DNA of 64,000 bases from Chromobacterium vaccinii (GCF_000971335.1 NZ_JZJL01000016.1:31133-95132); one strand, 5' to 3'. Positions 33,945 through 44,367 are shown, numbered from the stretch's first letter. The notes: generated by a model from the sequence alone, not told the origin. Program-made: numbers and translations.

Positions 33945-34685
33945 TTGTCCCGCTTGCTCGTCTTGCTGTGCCTGCTGTCCGCCTTGGCCGCCGCCGGCGA
34001 ACGGCCGCTGGAGCTGGTCACGCTGCAATACCCGCCTTACCAGTATCAGGATGGAGCCGAGGTGAGGGGCGTCGCGGTGGACGTCGTGCGCGAGGCCTTC
34101 CGCAGGATGGGGCGCTCCGTCCATGTCGGCGTCTATCCCTGGGGACGCTCGCTGGCGATGGCGGAGTCGGGCCAGGCGGACGCCGTCTTCACGCTTTACA
34201 AGACGCCCGAGCGCGAGGCCCGGCTGGACTATTCCCGCCAGGTGCTGATGCCGCAGGAGGTGTCGCTGTTCGTGCTGCAGGATTCCCCGATCCGTTTCGA
34301 CGGCCGATTGAGCCAATTGGCCGGCTATCGCTTCGGCGCGGTGAGGGCCGTCAGCTACGGCGCGGTCTTCGACGCGGCGGTGAGGCAGGGAGGCATCCGC
34401 ATCGCGGAGATGGCCGCCAGCGGCGAGCAGAACCTGGACAAGCTGCTGGCGCGGCGTTTCGACATCCTGGTCAGCAACCGTCTGGGCGCCTGGGACATCA
34501 TCCGGCGGCAGCATGCCGAGGCCCTGGTGCGCGAGCTGAAGCCGCCGGTCGAGCAAATTCCCAGCTACATCGCCTTCGCGCGCAAGCCTGAGCTGGCCGG
34601 CATGCGCGATCGTTTTGATGCCGCGCTGGAAACGATGAAGCGGGACGGCAGCTATGGCCGCCTGGTTTCGGCGGCAATGCCCTGA
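33945..34685 (+). CDS. Orphan periplasmic solute-binding protein, family 3-like
   Basis: About 246 residues from the TTG at 33945, with a signal 'MSRLLVLLCLLSALAAAG' and then 'LELVTLQYPPYQYQDGAEVRGVAVDVVREAFRRMGR', the amino-acid-type binding fold. 'YPWGRSLAMAESGQADAVFTLYKTPERE' is a family mark. The TTG at 33945 has GGAG 10 bases upstream; another TTG at 33921 lies inside the upstream terminator. No permease gene is adjacent. A short noncoding stretch (34686-34843) follows before the chemosensory cluster. Confidence 0.72.
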   Translation: MSRLLVLLCLLSALAAAGERPLELVTLQYPPYQYQDGAEVRGVAVDVVREAFRRMGRSVHVGVYPWGRSLAMAESGQADAVFTLYKTPEREARLDYSRQVLMPQEVSLFVLQDSPIRFDGRLSQLAGYRFGAVRAVSYGAVFDAAVRQGGIRIAEMAASGEQNLDKLLARRFDILVSNRLGAWDIIRRQHAEALVRELKPPVEQIPSYIAFARKPELAGMRDRFDAALETMKRDGSYGRLVSAAMP

Positions 34686-34843
34686 ATTCCATAGTCTTTC
34701 TTGACAGTCTTGTCGGCGGAAACTTAAGTGAAACCATGCGTCAGCCGGTTCCGCTTGCAATCAAGCGCTTGGCGATGACAAACGGCGGGTCCGCGACGGG
34801 CGCCGCCGATTATAAGATTCCTCATTGGCGGGGGCATGGTTGA

Positions 34844-35986
34844 ATGGGAAACAGGAGCAAGCCGCTGTTCATCTTCGCCGGACTGAGCCTGGCGGCGATG
34901 GCGGCGTTGGTGTGGGTGTCGCCTTGGCTGGGCTGGCTGATCCCCGTGCTGGGCGGCGGGGGGCTGCTGCTGGCCTGGGGCGGGGGCGACGCGCCCCAAG
35001 CGCTTGTTGAGGCGTCATCCGCCGCGCCGGCGGCGGACGATGACGAGAGCCTCGAACTGCTGCATCAGGTGATCGAGCGCTGGGAAGGCAATCTGCAATT
35101 GGTGATAGAGCAGTCGGTGAGCGGCGGCAACCAGCTGGCGGGCACGCTGACCGGCATCGCGGACGGACTGCACGCCACCATCGAAGCGGCGGGCTCGGCT
35201 TCCAGCGACATCGGCAACGCCAGCCTGGAGCAGATGGTGGCGGACGCCAGCCTGCGCAGCAAGGAAATCTCGTCGGTGCTGGCGGAGATCGTCGGCCACC
35301 GCCAGCAGCTGATCGAAGAGGTCACCCGCCTCGCCACCTATTCAAGCGAATTGCTGTCCATGGCCGATCAGGTGGGCCGCATCTCCAATCAAACCAATCT
35401 GCTGGCCTTGAACGCCAGCATAGAGGCCGCGCGCGCCGGCGAGTTCGGCCGCGGCTTCGCGGTGGTGGCGGACGAAGTGCGCAAGCTGTCGCAGCAATCG
35501 GAGCAGACTGGCAAGCAGATGTCGGAAAAAGTGGTGGAGATCAACGGCGCGCTGGAGCAGACCCGCCAGACCACCACCAGCCTGGGCGCGCAGGACGCGG
35601 ACCGGGGCAATAACGCGCTGGGGCTGCTGGACGATTCGGTGCGGGATTTCAGCGCCGCCGCGGAGAAACTGGCTCAGATCAACCAAAGGATGCAGACCGA
35701 AGGCTCCCGCGTGGAGAAGGAGCTGCACGCTTCGCTGATCGCCTTGCAGTTCCAGGACCGGGTCAGCCAGATCGTCCAGCATGTCGCTCAGGATCTGAAA
35801 CACATGCAGGCCCATCTGGAGGCGGTGCGCGAGGCGCGCCGGCGCGGGGAGAAAGCCCCCCGGGTCGAGCCCCGGGAATGGCTCAAGCGCCTCGAATCCA
35901 CCTACACCACGCTGGAGCAGGCCGCGCTTCACAAGGGCGGCGGCGGCAAGCCCGCGGCGTCTAGCGGCGATGTCGATTTCTTCTGA
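34844..35986 (+). CDS. MCP-like chemosensory protein with CheZ-like tail
   Basis: A 380-residue protein with two short hydrophobic N-terminal helices (about 8-25 and 28-45) and no periplasmic ligand domain. The signalling tip '[41 protein letters not shown]' (about 184-224) is that of a methyl-accepting chemotaxis protein. Past it comes a helix '[15 protein letters not shown]' (about 300-314), whose DxxxQ pattern matches the catalytic helix of the CheY phosphatase CheZ. The chain ends 'GDVDFF', an acidic tail ending in Phe, as CheZ tails end. It is encoded beside cheY, and no cheZ was seen in the cluster. Confidence 0.72.
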   Translation: MGNRSKPLFIFAGLSLAAMAALVWVSPWLGWLIPVLGGGGLLLAWGGGDAPQALVEASSAAPAADDDESLELLHQVIERWEGNLQLVIEQSVSGGNQLAGTLTGIADGLHATIEAAGSASSDIGNASLEQMVADASLRSKEISSVLAEIVGHRQQLIEEVTRLATYSSELLSMADQVGRISNQTNLLALNASIEAARAGEFGRGFAVVADEVRKLSQQSEQTGKQMSEKVVEINGALEQTRQTTTSLGAQDADRGNNALGLLDDSVRDFSAAAEKLAQINQRMQTEGSRVEKELHASLIALQFQDRVSQIVQHVAQDLKHMQAHLEAVREARRRGEKAPRVEPREWLKRLESTYTTLEQAALHKGGGGKPAASSGDVDFF

Positions 35987-36025
35987 TGTTTGATCGAGTT
36001 TTTCGGACTTATCCCGGAGAGATTC

Positions 36026-36397
36026 ATGCCTAGCAAATCCATTTTGATTGTTGACGACGCTGCCAGCATCCGCGCCACCGTCAGCATTGCGCTCAAGGGG
36101 GCGGGTTACGAGGTGATCGAGGCCTGCGACGGCAACGATGCGCTGGCCAAGCTGAACGGCGTCCGCGTCAATCTGGTCATTTCCGACGTCAATATGCCGG
36201 GCATGGACGGCATCACCCTGCTCAAGCGGCTGAAGGAGGGGGCGGCCACCCGTTTCCTGCCGGTGATCATGCTGACCACCGAAGGCAGCGACGACAAGAA
36301 AATGCAGGGCAAGGAGGCCGGCGCCAAGGCCTGGATCGTCAAGCCTTTCGACCCGGCCAAGCTGTTGGACGCCGTGTCCAAGCTGATTCAGCCCTGA
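36026..36397 (+). CDS. cheY: Chemotaxis response regulator CheY-type
   Basis: A 123-residue single receiver domain: 'SILIVDDAASIRATVSIALKGAGYEV', phospho-Asp in 'LVISDVNMPGMDG', Thr in 'MLTTEG', Lys in 'IVKPFDP'. With no output domain it should act by binding other proteins, as CheY binds the flagellar motor. The ATG at 36026 lies after CGGAGAG and matches the family start. It follows the MCP-like gene by 39 bases and precedes the STAS gene by 13. Confidence 0.93.
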   Translation: MPSKSILIVDDAASIRATVSIALKGAGYEVIEACDGNDALAKLNGVRVNLVISDVNMPGMDGITLLKRLKEGAATRFLPVIMLTTEGSDDKKMQGKEAGAKAWIVKPFDPAKLLDAVSKLIQP

Positions 36398-36410
36398 ACC
36401 GGAGCGCGCC

Positions 36411-36731
36411 ATGGCCTTGCTGCTGCAACAGGATGGCGGAACGACGCGGGCGGCGCTGGACGGCGAGCTGACCATCTTCACCGCGGAGGAAATACAGGAT
36501 GAGTTGCTTGGTCTGCTCAATCACGAGCGGGTGGAGCTTGACCTGTCCGGCGTCACGGAGTTGGACGGCTGCGGCGCGCAGTTGCTGAGCATCATGCTGG
36601 CGGAGGCCGCCAGGCTGGAGAAAACGGTGGCGATCGCGGCCGGCAACCCCTTGGTGGACGAAGTCGGCGCATGGCTGGGCTTCCTGCCGGTGGGCGGGAA
36701 TGGGCAAGGAGAGGCGGGCGATGGATCTTAG
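36411..36731 (+). CDS. STAS-domain protein (anti-sigma antagonist-like)
   Basis: A 106-residue STAS domain: 'LDGELTIFTAEEIQDELLGLLNHERVELDLSGVTELDGCGAQLLSIMLAEA'. The usual Ser that is phosphorylated in SpoIIAA-type proteins sits in 'D.S....S/TSAG'; here the site reads 'ELDGCGAQLL', with Gly-Cys in place of Ser. It may be non-phosphorylated and act as a scaffold. STAS genes are known beside cheA in Wsp-like or 'alternative' chemosensory systems. It overlaps the cheA start by 11 bases. Confidence 0.82.
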   Translation: MALLLQQDGGTTRAALDGELTIFTAEEIQDELLGLLNHERVELDLSGVTELDGCGAQLLSIMLAEAARLEKTVAIAAGNPLVDEVGAWLGFLPVGGNGQGEAGDGS

Positions 36732-38880
36732 CAAGGCCAAGGAAGTTTTCTTCGAAGAGTCGCGCGAGTTGTGCGATGGGCTGGAGTCGGCGTTGCTGGA
36801 CCCGGTCGCCTATCCGCCGGGGGAGGAAACCTACAATCTGCTGTTCCGCACCGCGCACACCATCAAGGGCTCAGCCGGCATCTTCGGCCTGGACGCGCTG
36901 GTGCGCTTCGCGCATGTGATGGAAAACGTGCTGGAGCGGCTGCGCTCCGGCCAGGTTTCGCTGAGCGACGACCTGATCACCCTGCTGCTGGCCTGCAATG
37001 ACCATCTGCGCCGGCTGCTGGACGCCAGCGCGGTCAGCGACGAAATGGCGCAGCGCGATCTGCCGGAAGGCGAACCCTTGCTGGCCGGCTTGAAGCGCTA
37101 TCAGGAGGGCCGGGCGAATGAGGCGCCGGCCGAGAGCGCCGGCGCTACCGGAGCGGCGGAGGCGGGCGCGGGCGATGTCGAGACGGGCAGCCCGTATTGG
37201 CAGCTATCGTTGCGCTTTCACCCGGACACCTTCCGCCACGGCTTCGATCCGCTGTCTTTCCTGCGCTATCTGGGCAGCTTCAGCGTCTTGCGCGATGTGA
37301 CCCCCGTCTGGCGAAACTGGCCGCCGCCGCAGCTGCTGGACGTGACCGAATGCTTCATCGGCTTCGATCTGGCCCTGGAAACGGACGAGGGCCGGCAGCG
37401 CATCGTCGACACTTTCGAGTTCATCGCCGAAGACAGCCATATCGGCATTCTGGTGCCGCGCGCGCCGCTGGCGGACTACCTGGCCGAAGCGGAGGCGCTG
37501 GGCGAGCCGCTGGAGGAACAGCTGCAGCGCTGGACCGCGCGCGGCGCGCTGACCGCGGACGAAGCGGACCGCCTGCGCAATGGCGACGTGACGGATCCGG
37601 CGGAGGATGCCGGATTGCCGGATGCGCCGGCGGCCGCGCCCCGGGAAGCGCCTCAGGCCGGATCGGCTCCGGCCAAGAGCGGGCGAGGCGACAGCTATAT
37701 CCGCATCGAGGCCAGCAAGCTGGATCGGCTGATCAACCGCGTCGGCGAGCTGGTGATCGCGTCGGCGGGCACCAAGCTGATCGCCCAGAGCCGCGGCGAC
37801 GGCGAGTTGCTGGAATCGGTGGCCGTGATCAACACCCTGGTGGAAAGCATACGCGACGACGCGCTGACGCTCCGCATGGTGCCGGTGGACGAGATATTCA
37901 GCCGCTTCCCGCGGATGGTGCGCGAAGTGTCCAAGCAACTGGGCAAGGCGATACAGCTGGAAATCAAGGGCGGCGACACCGAGATCGACAAGTCCATGGT
38001 GGAGAAGCTGAACGATCCCTTGATGCACATCGTCCGCAACGCGGTGGACCACGGGCTCGAGTCGGCGGAGAGGCGCCGAGCCGCCGGCAAGCCGGAGCAG
38101 GGCACCGTGACGCTGAACGCCTATCACGACGCCGGTTCGGTGGTGGTGGAAGTCAAGGACGACGGCGGCGGCATCAACCGCGAGAAAGTGCTGGCCAAGG
38201 CCATCGAGCGGGGACTGATTGCCGAGGGCCGGCTGCTGAGCGATCAGGAAACGCTGCAGCTGATCTTCCTGCCCGGCTTTTCGACCGCCGACGCGGTCAG
38301 CGACCTGTCCGGCCGCGGCGTCGGCATGGACGTGGTCAAGCGCAACATCGAGGCGCTGCGCGGCGAAATAGAAATCCAGTCCCAGCCCGGCATGGGCTCT
38401 ACCTTCCGGCTGCGGCTGCCGCTGACGCTGGCCATCATCGACGGCTTCAGGGTAGAGGTGAACGAGTCGGCGCTGGTGATGCCGCTGGACATGATGATCG
38501 AGTGCGTGGACATGCCGGATGGGGCGATGAGCCACCATGCCCGCCAGATCAATCTGCGCGGCGACTGGCTGCCCTTCGTGTCCCTGCGCGAGCTGTTCGG
38601 CCTGCCGCCGTCCGATCATCCCGAGTACATCGTGATCGTCCACTACGGCGAATACCGGGCCGGCATCGTGGTGGACAAGCTGATGGGCGAGGTCCAGGCG
38701 GTGATCAAGCCGCTGGGCGAGATCTTCAAGTCGCTGCGCGGCATCAGCGGCTCCACCATTCTCGGCAACGGAAAGCCCGCGCTGGTGCTGGATATTCCGC
38801 AGCTGATACACCATGCCTGCCGGCGGGAGCGAAGGCTGATTCGGCAGAGCGCTGAGGCGCTGGTGGCGGAAAAACCGTAA
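36721..38880 (+). CDS. cheA: Chemotaxis histidine kinase CheA
   Basis: A 719-residue kinase. The HPt domain carries His46 in 'RTAHTIKGSAGIFGLDAL'. A second module at about 155-265 (WQLSLRFHPDTFRHGFDPLSF...) resembles the P2/receptor-type insert of this CheA group. The dimerisation and ATPase region (about 320-560) has 'HIVRNAVDHGLE', 'DDGGGINR' and 'GRGVGMDVVK'. A CheW-like domain follows (about 570-719). The start is at 36721, overlapping the STAS stop. It phosphorylates CheY and CheB encoded in the same cluster. Confidence 0.93.
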   Translation: MDLSKAKEVFFEESRELCDGLESALLDPVAYPPGEETYNLLFRTAHTIKGSAGIFGLDALVRFAHVMENVLERLRSGQVSLSDDLITLLLACNDHLRRLLDASAVSDEMAQRDLPEGEPLLAGLKRYQEGRANEAPAESAGATGAAEAGAGDVETGSPYWQLSLRFHPDTFRHGFDPLSFLRYLGSFSVLRDVTPVWRNWPPPQLLDVTECFIGFDLALETDEGRQRIVDTFEFIAEDSHIGILVPRAPLADYLAEAEALGEPLEEQLQRWTARGALTADEADRLRNGDVTDPAEDAGLPDAPAAAPREAPQAGSAPAKSGRGDSYIRIEASKLDRLINRVGELVIASAGTKLIAQSRGDGELLESVAVINTLVESIRDDALTLRMVPVDEIFSRFPRMVREVSKQLGKAIQLEIKGGDTEIDKSMVEKLNDPLMHIVRNAVDHGLESAERRRAAGKPEQGTVTLNAYHDAGSVVVEVKDDGGGINREKVLAKAIERGLIAEGRLLSDQETLQLIFLPGFSTADAVSDLSGRGVGMDVVKRNIEALRGEIEIQSQPGMGSTFRLRLPLTLAIIDGFRVEVNESALVMPLDMMIECVDMPDGAMSHHARQINLRGDWLPFVSLRELFGLPPSDHPEYIVIVHYGEYRAGIVVDKLMGEVQAVIKPLGEIFKSLRGISGSTILGNGKPALVLDIPQLIHHACRRERRLIRQSAEALVAEKP

Positions 38881-38926
38881 TCTCAACAGTAGCTTGTGAT
38901 TGTTCTGATGGTTTCAGGAGACAGAG

Positions 38927-40582
38927 ATGAACTGGTTCCACAATATGAAAGTGCACGTCAAGCTGGCCATAGGCTATGGACTCATCCTGGTGCTGATGGC
39001 TTCCATCCTGCTGGTGGGCTTGCGCAGCATGGCGGCGATGAACGAGAGCATTAATCAGATCGTCTCCGAGCGCTTCGTCAAAGTGGCGTTGGCCAGCGAT
39101 ATCATGGTCAATACGCTGAATAATGGCCGCTTTGTCCGGAATATGCTGCTGGAAACCGATCCGGCCACTGTACAGAAAATGCGGGCGCAGGTCGAAAAGC
39201 TGCGGGAGGACAATAAGGAACAGCTGGCTAAACTGGACAAGCTGGTGGAATCGCAGCAGGGGCGCGCCCTATTGGAGAAAGTGGTAGCCGCTCGGGATAA
39301 TCTGGGCGGGAAGTACACCGAACTGTATGCCTTGATGGCCAAGGATCACCAACAAGCGGTCACTTATCTACTGAAAGATTTCGCTCCCGCCAACAATGCC
39401 TTGATCGCATCCCTCGAAGAAATGAATAGGCTGCAGGCGGAGCAGATGCAGAAGCAAGGCAAGGAGGACGCCGACACTGCCGCCAATTCCCGTAGCCTGA
39501 TGGTGGGCATAGGCGTGGCGGCGCTGGTGGTCACGGTGCTGCTGGCGCTGGCCATCATCCGCAGCATTTTGCGGCAGTTGGGCGGCGACCCGTCCTACGC
39601 GATGCAGGTGGTGGCGCGCGTGGCGGACGGCGATTTGGCGGTGCCGATCAAGCTGCGCCCCAATGACGACAGCAGCCTGCTGTATTCGATCAAGGGCATG
39701 GCGCACCGCTTGTCCGACACGCTGGCCGAGGTGAGCTCGATGTCGGAGTCCATCGGCGCGGCGTCGGAAGAGGTGGCGTCCACCGCCAGCTCGCTGGCGC
39801 AGACGGCGTCGGAGCTGGCTTCCAGCGTCGAGGAAACCAGCGCCTCGGTGGAGGAAATGGCTTCCACCGTCACCCAGAACGCCGACAACGCCCGGGTCAC
39901 CGAGGGCATCGCGTCCAAGTCGGCGGACAGCGCCACCGAGAGCGGCAAGGCGGTGGGCGACATGGTGCACGCGATGAAGGAGATCGCGTCGCGGATCACC
40001 GCGATCAACGATATCGCCAACAAGACCGACCTGCTGGCGATCAACGCCGCGATCGAGGCGGCGCGGGCCGGCGAGCACGGCAAGGGCTTCGCCACCGTGG
40101 CGGTGGAAGTGCGCAAGCTGGCGGAGCGCTCCCAGGTGGCGGCCAAGGAAATCGGCGACCTGGCGGGGCGTTCGGTCACAGTCGCGGAACGCTCCGGCGT
40201 ATTGCTGCAGGAAATGCTGCCCGGCATAGACCAGACCGCCTCCCTGGTGCAGGAGATTTCCGCCGCCTCGCGGGAGCAGCGCACCGGCATCGACCAGATC
40301 AACACCGCGGTATCGCAGATCAGCACCGGCATGCAGTCATCGGCCTCGTCGGCGGAAGAGCTGAGCTCCACCTCGGAAGAGCTCAGCTCCGCCGCGATGC
40401 AGCTGCAGGACCTGATGCAGCAGTTCAAGCTGCGCAGCAGCCGCAATGCGCGCAAGAGCGTGATGATGCATTCCGGCGGACATGGTGGAAGCAGCCACAA
40501 GGCTGCGCCTGCGTCGTCCAACCGCGCCTTCGACGAAGACTTCGATGAAGAAGTGGACGACGGCAAGTTTTCCAAATACTGA
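38927..40582 (+). CDS. Methyl-accepting chemotaxis protein (4HB type)
   Basis: A 551-residue receptor. TM1 is at about 11-31; the periplasmic four-helix-bundle sensor is at about 35-185, TM2 at about 192-214, then HAMP. The cytoplasmic signalling hairpin has its tip at '[43 protein letters not shown]'. The tail (about 500-551) is acidic and ends without the CheR-binding pentapeptide NWETF. Its ligand cannot be told from sequence. It follows cheA by 46 bases and precedes cheW by 11. Confidence 0.92.
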   Translation: MNWFHNMKVHVKLAIGYGLILVLMASILLVGLRSMAAMNESINQIVSERFVKVALASDIMVNTLNNGRFVRNMLLETDPATVQKMRAQVEKLREDNKEQLAKLDKLVESQQGRALLEKVVAARDNLGGKYTELYALMAKDHQQAVTYLLKDFAPANNALIASLEEMNRLQAEQMQKQGKEDADTAANSRSLMVGIGVAALVVTVLLALAIIRSILRQLGGDPSYAMQVVARVADGDLAVPIKLRPNDDSSLLYSIKGMAHRLSDTLAEVSSMSESIGAASEEVASTASSLAQTASELASSVEETSASVEEMASTVTQNADNARVTEGIASKSADSATESGKAVGDMVHAMKEIASRITAINDIANKTDLLAINAAIEAARAGEHGKGFATVAVEVRKLAERSQVAAKEIGDLAGRSVTVAERSGVLLQEMLPGIDQTASLVQEISAASREQRTGIDQINTAVSQISTGMQSSASSAEELSSTSEELSSAAMQLQDLMQQFKLRSSRNARKSVMMHSGGHGGSSHKAAPASSNRAFDEDFDEEVDDGKFSKY

Positions 40583-40593
40583 GGAGCACGGGC

Positions 40594-41133
40594 ATGAGCG
40601 AGCGTTCCGATCCGGCAGGCGCGGCGCAGGGCGGCAAGTTCCACTGCGTGACCTTCATCCTGGGCGAGGACCTGTTCGGCATCCAGATCAATTTCATCCG
40701 CGAGATCATCGAGCTTGACGGCATCACCCATGTGCCGATGATGCCCAGTTTCGTGCGCGGCATCATCAATCTGCGCGGGTCGGTGGTGCCGGTGATCGAC
40801 CTGTCGATCCGTTTCGGCAGGGGGCTGACCGAGCTGAAGCCGTCCTCCTGCGTGGCCATCCTGTCCCTGCCGGGGCTGGAGGGCGGCTACAACGATGTGG
40901 GCATCCTGCTGGACGCGGTGTGCGAAGTGCTGGAGATACCGGATAGCGACATCGATCCTTCGCCTACTTTCGGGGTCAGCATCCGCGGCGATTTCATCCA
41001 GGGCATCGCCACCATCAACGAGCGTTTCGCCATCCTCCTCAATGTGCAGCAGGCCTTGTCGGTATCGGAATTGAGCGCGATGGCGGAGACCGTTTCCCTG
41101 CAGCATTTCAGCGACGACGCCGAGGTGGCCTGA
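40594..41133 (+). CDS. cheW: Chemotaxis coupling protein CheW
   Basis: A 179-residue CheW domain: 'FHCVTFILGEDLFGIQINFIREIIELDGITHVPMMPSFVRGIINLRGSVVPVIDLSIRFG' is complete. CheW links receptors to CheA. The C-terminal part is slightly longer than usual. It lies between the MCP gene and cheR in a continuous plus-strand cluster. Confidence 0.95.
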   Translation: MSERSDPAGAAQGGKFHCVTFILGEDLFGIQINFIREIIELDGITHVPMMPSFVRGIINLRGSVVPVIDLSIRFGRGLTELKPSSCVAILSLPGLEGGYNDVGILLDAVCEVLEIPDSDIDPSPTFGVSIRGDFIQGIATINERFAILLNVQQALSVSELSAMAETVSLQHFSDDAEVA

Positions 41134-41148
41134 TGCCGGAGAGTCCGC

Positions 41149-42000
41149 ATGCACACCGCTGATCCCGTGCTGAACGATGCGGAATTCGCCCGTTTCAAGC
41201 AATTCATCCTCAGCGAGGCCGGCATAGACCTGCCGGCCAGCAAGCGTTCGCTGGTGCAGTCCCGCTTGTCCAAGCGGCTGCGCCATCTGGGCCTGGACAG
41301 CTATTCGGCGTACTGGAAACTGTTGAGCGATCCGCGGGGCCAGGCGGAGCGGCAGCGGGCGGTGAACCTGCTGTCAACCAACGAAACCTACTTTTTCCGC
41401 GAGCCCCAGCATTTCCATTGGCTGGAACAGCAGGCGCAGGCGTTGCGGGATCAGCGGGCCGGCGCGGTGAAAGTCTGGTCCGCGGCCAGCTCCACCGGCG
41501 AAGAGCCTTACACCATCGCGATGGTGATGGCGGAAACCCTGGGCTTGGCCGGCAACTGGAAAGTCTGCGCCACCGACATAAACACCAAGGTGCTGGCCGC
41601 CGCCACGCGCGGAGTCTATCCGCTGGACAGGGTAAGGCACACGCCGCCCAGACTGTGGCAAAAGTACTTTCTGCGCGGGCACGACGAGTACGAGGGCATG
41701 GTGAAGGTGTCGCCGGAGCTGGCGCGCAGGGTGGAGTTCTCCAAGTTGAATCTGCTGCATTGCGACAAGTTCCAGCAGACGGATTTTGATATTGTTTTTT
41801 TGCGCAATGTGCTGATTTACTTCAATGAAGGCACCAAGCGCGATGTGCTGGCCCGGGTGTGCACCCGCATGCGCGACGGCGGACATCTGCTGATCGGCCA
41901 TTCCGAATCGCTGCACAAGCTGGACCTGCCGCTGGTTCAGGAGGTGCCGTCGCGCTACCGTTTCGAAGCTGCCCGCCTCAAGAGTGGAGGTGCAAAATGA
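41149..42000 (+). CDS. cheR: Chemotaxis methyltransferase CheR
   Basis: A 283-residue SAM-dependent enzyme that methylates receptors. The N-terminal helical domain (about 1-75) is followed by the methyltransferase domain with '[21 protein letters not shown]' and '[21 protein letters not shown]'. The stop overlaps the cheB start (ATGA). Confidence 0.95.
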   Translation: MHTADPVLNDAEFARFKQFILSEAGIDLPASKRSLVQSRLSKRLRHLGLDSYSAYWKLLSDPRGQAERQRAVNLLSTNETYFFREPQHFHWLEQQAQALRDQRAGAVKVWSAASSTGEEPYTIAMVMAETLGLAGNWKVCATDINTKVLAAATRGVYPLDRVRHTPPRLWQKYFLRGHDEYEGMVKVSPELARRVEFSKLNLLHCDKFQQTDFDIVFLRNVLIYFNEGTKRDVLARVCTRMRDGGHLLIGHSESLHKLDLPLVQEVPSRYRFEAARLKSGGAK

Positions 42001-43079
42001 GCGTCTCTGTGCTGATCGTCGATGATTCCGCCGTGGTGCGCGAGGTATTGTCCCAAATGCTGTCATCGGCCCCGGACATCGAGGTGCTGGGCGCCGCGCC
42101 CGACCCGCTGTTCGCGATGAACCGGATGAAACTGCGCTGGCCCGATGTGATCGTGCTGGACATCGAGATGCCGCGGATGGACGGTTTGACCTTTCTGCGC
42201 AAGATCATGGACGAGCGTCCGACGCCGGTGATCATCTGCTCGTCGCTGACCGAGAAGGGCGCGCGCATCACGCTGGACGCGCTGTCGGCCGGCGCGGTGG
42301 CGGTGATCACCAAGCCGGCGCTCAATCAGCGCGCCTTTCTGTTGGAAGCGGCCAAGGAACTGGTGCAGGAGGTGCGCGACGCGGCGCGGGCGAAGATGGG
42401 GGTGGTGAAGCGCATTTCGCAGACTTCGGTAGCGCCGGCAGCCTCGCCGGCGCCCAAGCTGACTGCCGATGTGGTGCTGGAGGCGCCGTCCGGGCTGGAG
42501 AAGTACCGCACGACGGAGAAGATCATCGCGATAGGCACGTCCACCGGCGGCACCCAGGCGCTGGAATACCTGCTGCCGCGGCTGCCGGCCACTTGTCCCG
42601 GCGTGGCCGTGGTGCAGCACATGCCGGAGAAATTCACCGCCTCGTTCGCCCAGCGGCTGGATGGGTTGTGCCGGGTGGAGGTGAGGGAGGCGAAGAACGG
42701 CGATCGGCTGATTGCCGGCGTGGCGCTGATCGCGCCGGGCGGCAAGCATTTGCTGGTCAAGCGCAACGGCGCGCAATACGTGGCGGAGGTGAAGGATGGG
42801 CCGCTGGTGTCGCGCCACCGGCCGTCGGTGGATGTGCTGTTCCGCTCGGTGGCGGTCTGCGCCGGGGGCAACGCGGTGGGCGTGATCATGACGGGAATGG
42901 GAGACGACGGCGCGCGCGGCATGCGCGAGATGCATGACGCGGGGGCACGCACCATAGCCCAGGACGAGGAGTCCTGCGTGGTGTTCGGCATGCCGGCCGA
43001 GGCAATCAACCACGGCGGCGTGGATGAGGTGATGTCGCTGGAGCGCATCACCCACATGTTGGCGGGCATCAGGGGCTGA
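41997..43079 (+). CDS. cheB: Chemotaxis methylesterase CheB
   Basis: A 360-residue protein. The receiver domain (about 1-125) has its phospho-Asp in '[13 protein letters not shown]'. The linker is rich in Ala and Pro. The methylesterase domain (about 165-360) has the catalytic Ser in '[11 protein letters not shown]', His in 'VVQHMPEKF' and Asp in '[10 protein letters not shown]'. Its start overlaps the cheR stop. The pair sets receptor adaptation. No cheD is in the cluster. Confidence 0.95.
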   Translation: MSVSVLIVDDSAVVREVLSQMLSSAPDIEVLGAAPDPLFAMNRMKLRWPDVIVLDIEMPRMDGLTFLRKIMDERPTPVIICSSLTEKGARITLDALSAGAVAVITKPALNQRAFLLEAAKELVQEVRDAARAKMGVVKRISQTSVAPAASPAPKLTADVVLEAPSGLEKYRTTEKIIAIGTSTGGTQALEYLLPRLPATCPGVAVVQHMPEKFTASFAQRLDGLCRVEVREAKNGDRLIAGVALIAPGGKHLLVKRNGAQYVAEVKDGPLVSRHRPSVDVLFRSVAVCAGGNAVGVIMTGMGDDGARGMREMHDAGARTIAQDEESCVVFGMPAEAINHGGVDEVMSLERITHMLAGIRG

Positions 43080-43081
43080 TC

Positions 43082-44290
43082 ATGGGATATCTGGACAAGT
43101 GGAAGAGCCTGTCGGTAATGGTGGTGGAAGACTCCGTCACGCAAAGGCTGCTGGCGGCTGGCCTTCTGAAAGACATGGGATTCTGCGTGGTCCACGAGGC
43201 CGAGAATGGCCTGGATGCGATGACCAAGCTGGCGGCGCTGGACCGGGTGGACCTGGTGGTGACCGATCTCAACATGCCCTATATGGACGGCGTCAAGCTG
43301 CTGGAGAGCATCGCCGGCAAGCTGAAGGGCAAGGTGCGTTTCGTCGCCGTGATGAGCGGCGTGCCGCGGGATGTGCTGGACACGGTGCAGGGCGTGGTGG
43401 ATGCGTCCGAGCTGAATCTGCTGGCGGTATTTCCCAAGCCGCTCAGACAAGACGAACTGATCCGGGTGCTGGACGGCTACAACCCCGAATGGCCGGGTGC
43501 GAGCGACGCGATGAGCAAGCTCGACATCAGCGAGCAGGATGTCGCCGACGCCCTGAAGCAGCGCCAACTGGTGCCGTATTACCAGCCCAAGGTATCCATC
43601 AAGGATTGTTCCCTGTTCGGCATGGAAGCATTGGTGCGCTGGAATCATCCGCAGTACGGGGTGTTGCCGCCGGCGGCGTTTGTCCATCATCTGGAGGAGG
43701 GCGAGCTGGCCATCCGTTTCTTCTACCAGTTCTTGCGCGATGTTTGCGTCGATATAAGGCAGTTTCTGGCTTTGCATCCCGGCTTGCATGCGTCCATCAA
43801 CCTGCCGGTGCCCTTGCTCAACGACGCCAACCTGGTGGACGAGATGACTTCCATTGTCCGATCCTGCGGCCAGCCCAGCGACAGCGTCGCGCTGGAAGTG
43901 ACGGAAACGTCGTTGATGTCCAATCTGGCCGCCTCGCTCGGCACGCTGGCCAGGCTGCGTCTGAATGGCTTCGGTCTGGCGATGGACGATTACGGCACTG
44001 GCTATTCATCCATGAAACAATTATCTCGCAGCCCGTTCACCGAGTTGAAGATAGATCGGGAATTCGTCCACGACGCGGGCAGCAGCCCCAAGAAGCTCGC
44101 CATCCTGACCTCCGCGGTGGCGATGTGCCAGAAGCTGCAGTTGCTGTCGGTGGCGGAAGGCGTGGAGACGGAAGAAGATTGGCAACAATTGGCGGCGCTG
44201 GGTTGCGACGTGGCTCAGGGCTATTACCATAGCCATCCGCTGCCGTTCGACCAGTTCGTGCAGTGGATGCGGGACAACGGCCATATTTAG
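43082..44290 (+). CDS. Response regulator with EAL output (cyclic-di-GMP phosphodiesterase)
   Basis: A 402-residue protein. An N-terminal receiver (about 10-128, phospho-Asp in 'LVVTDLNMPYMDG') and a C-terminal EAL domain (about 155-400). The catalytic pattern is intact: 'MEALVRW', 'SINLPVP', 'VTETSLM', 'MDDYGTGYSSM', 'LKIDREFV', 'SVAEGVET'. It should hydrolyse cyclic-di-GMP when active. It starts 2 bases after cheB and is the last gene before a terminator, so it is very likely an output of the same CheA. Confidence 0.92.
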   Translation: MGYLDKWKSLSVMVVEDSVTQRLLAAGLLKDMGFCVVHEAENGLDAMTKLAALDRVDLVVTDLNMPYMDGVKLLESIAGKLKGKVRFVAVMSGVPRDVLDTVQGVVDASELNLLAVFPKPLRQDELIRVLDGYNPEWPGASDAMSKLDISEQDVADALKQRQLVPYYQPKVSIKDCSLFGMEALVRWNHPQYGVLPPAAFVHHLEEGELAIRFFYQFLRDVCVDIRQFLALHPGLHASINLPVPLLNDANLVDEMTSIVRSCGQPSDSVALEVTETSLMSNLAASLGTLARLRLNGFGLAMDDYGTGYSSMKQLSRSPFTELKIDREFVHDAGSSPKKLAILTSAVAMCQKLQLLSVAEGVETEEDWQQLAALGCDVAQGYYHSHPLPFDQFVQWMRDNGHI

Positions 44291-44323
44291 CGCCGTTGAC
44301 AGACCGCTTTGGCGGCGGGCATG

Positions 44324-44350
44324 AAAAAGGGGCCCGAAAGGCCCCTTTGG
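44324..44350. terminator. Bidirectional terminator
   Basis: AAAAAGGGGCC and GGCCCCTTT around a CGAAA loop, lying between the convergent EAL regulator gene and sodB. The A- and T-rich flanks allow use on either strand. Confidence 0.82.
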
Positions 44351-44367
44351 ATCGACAGCAGCGGAAA

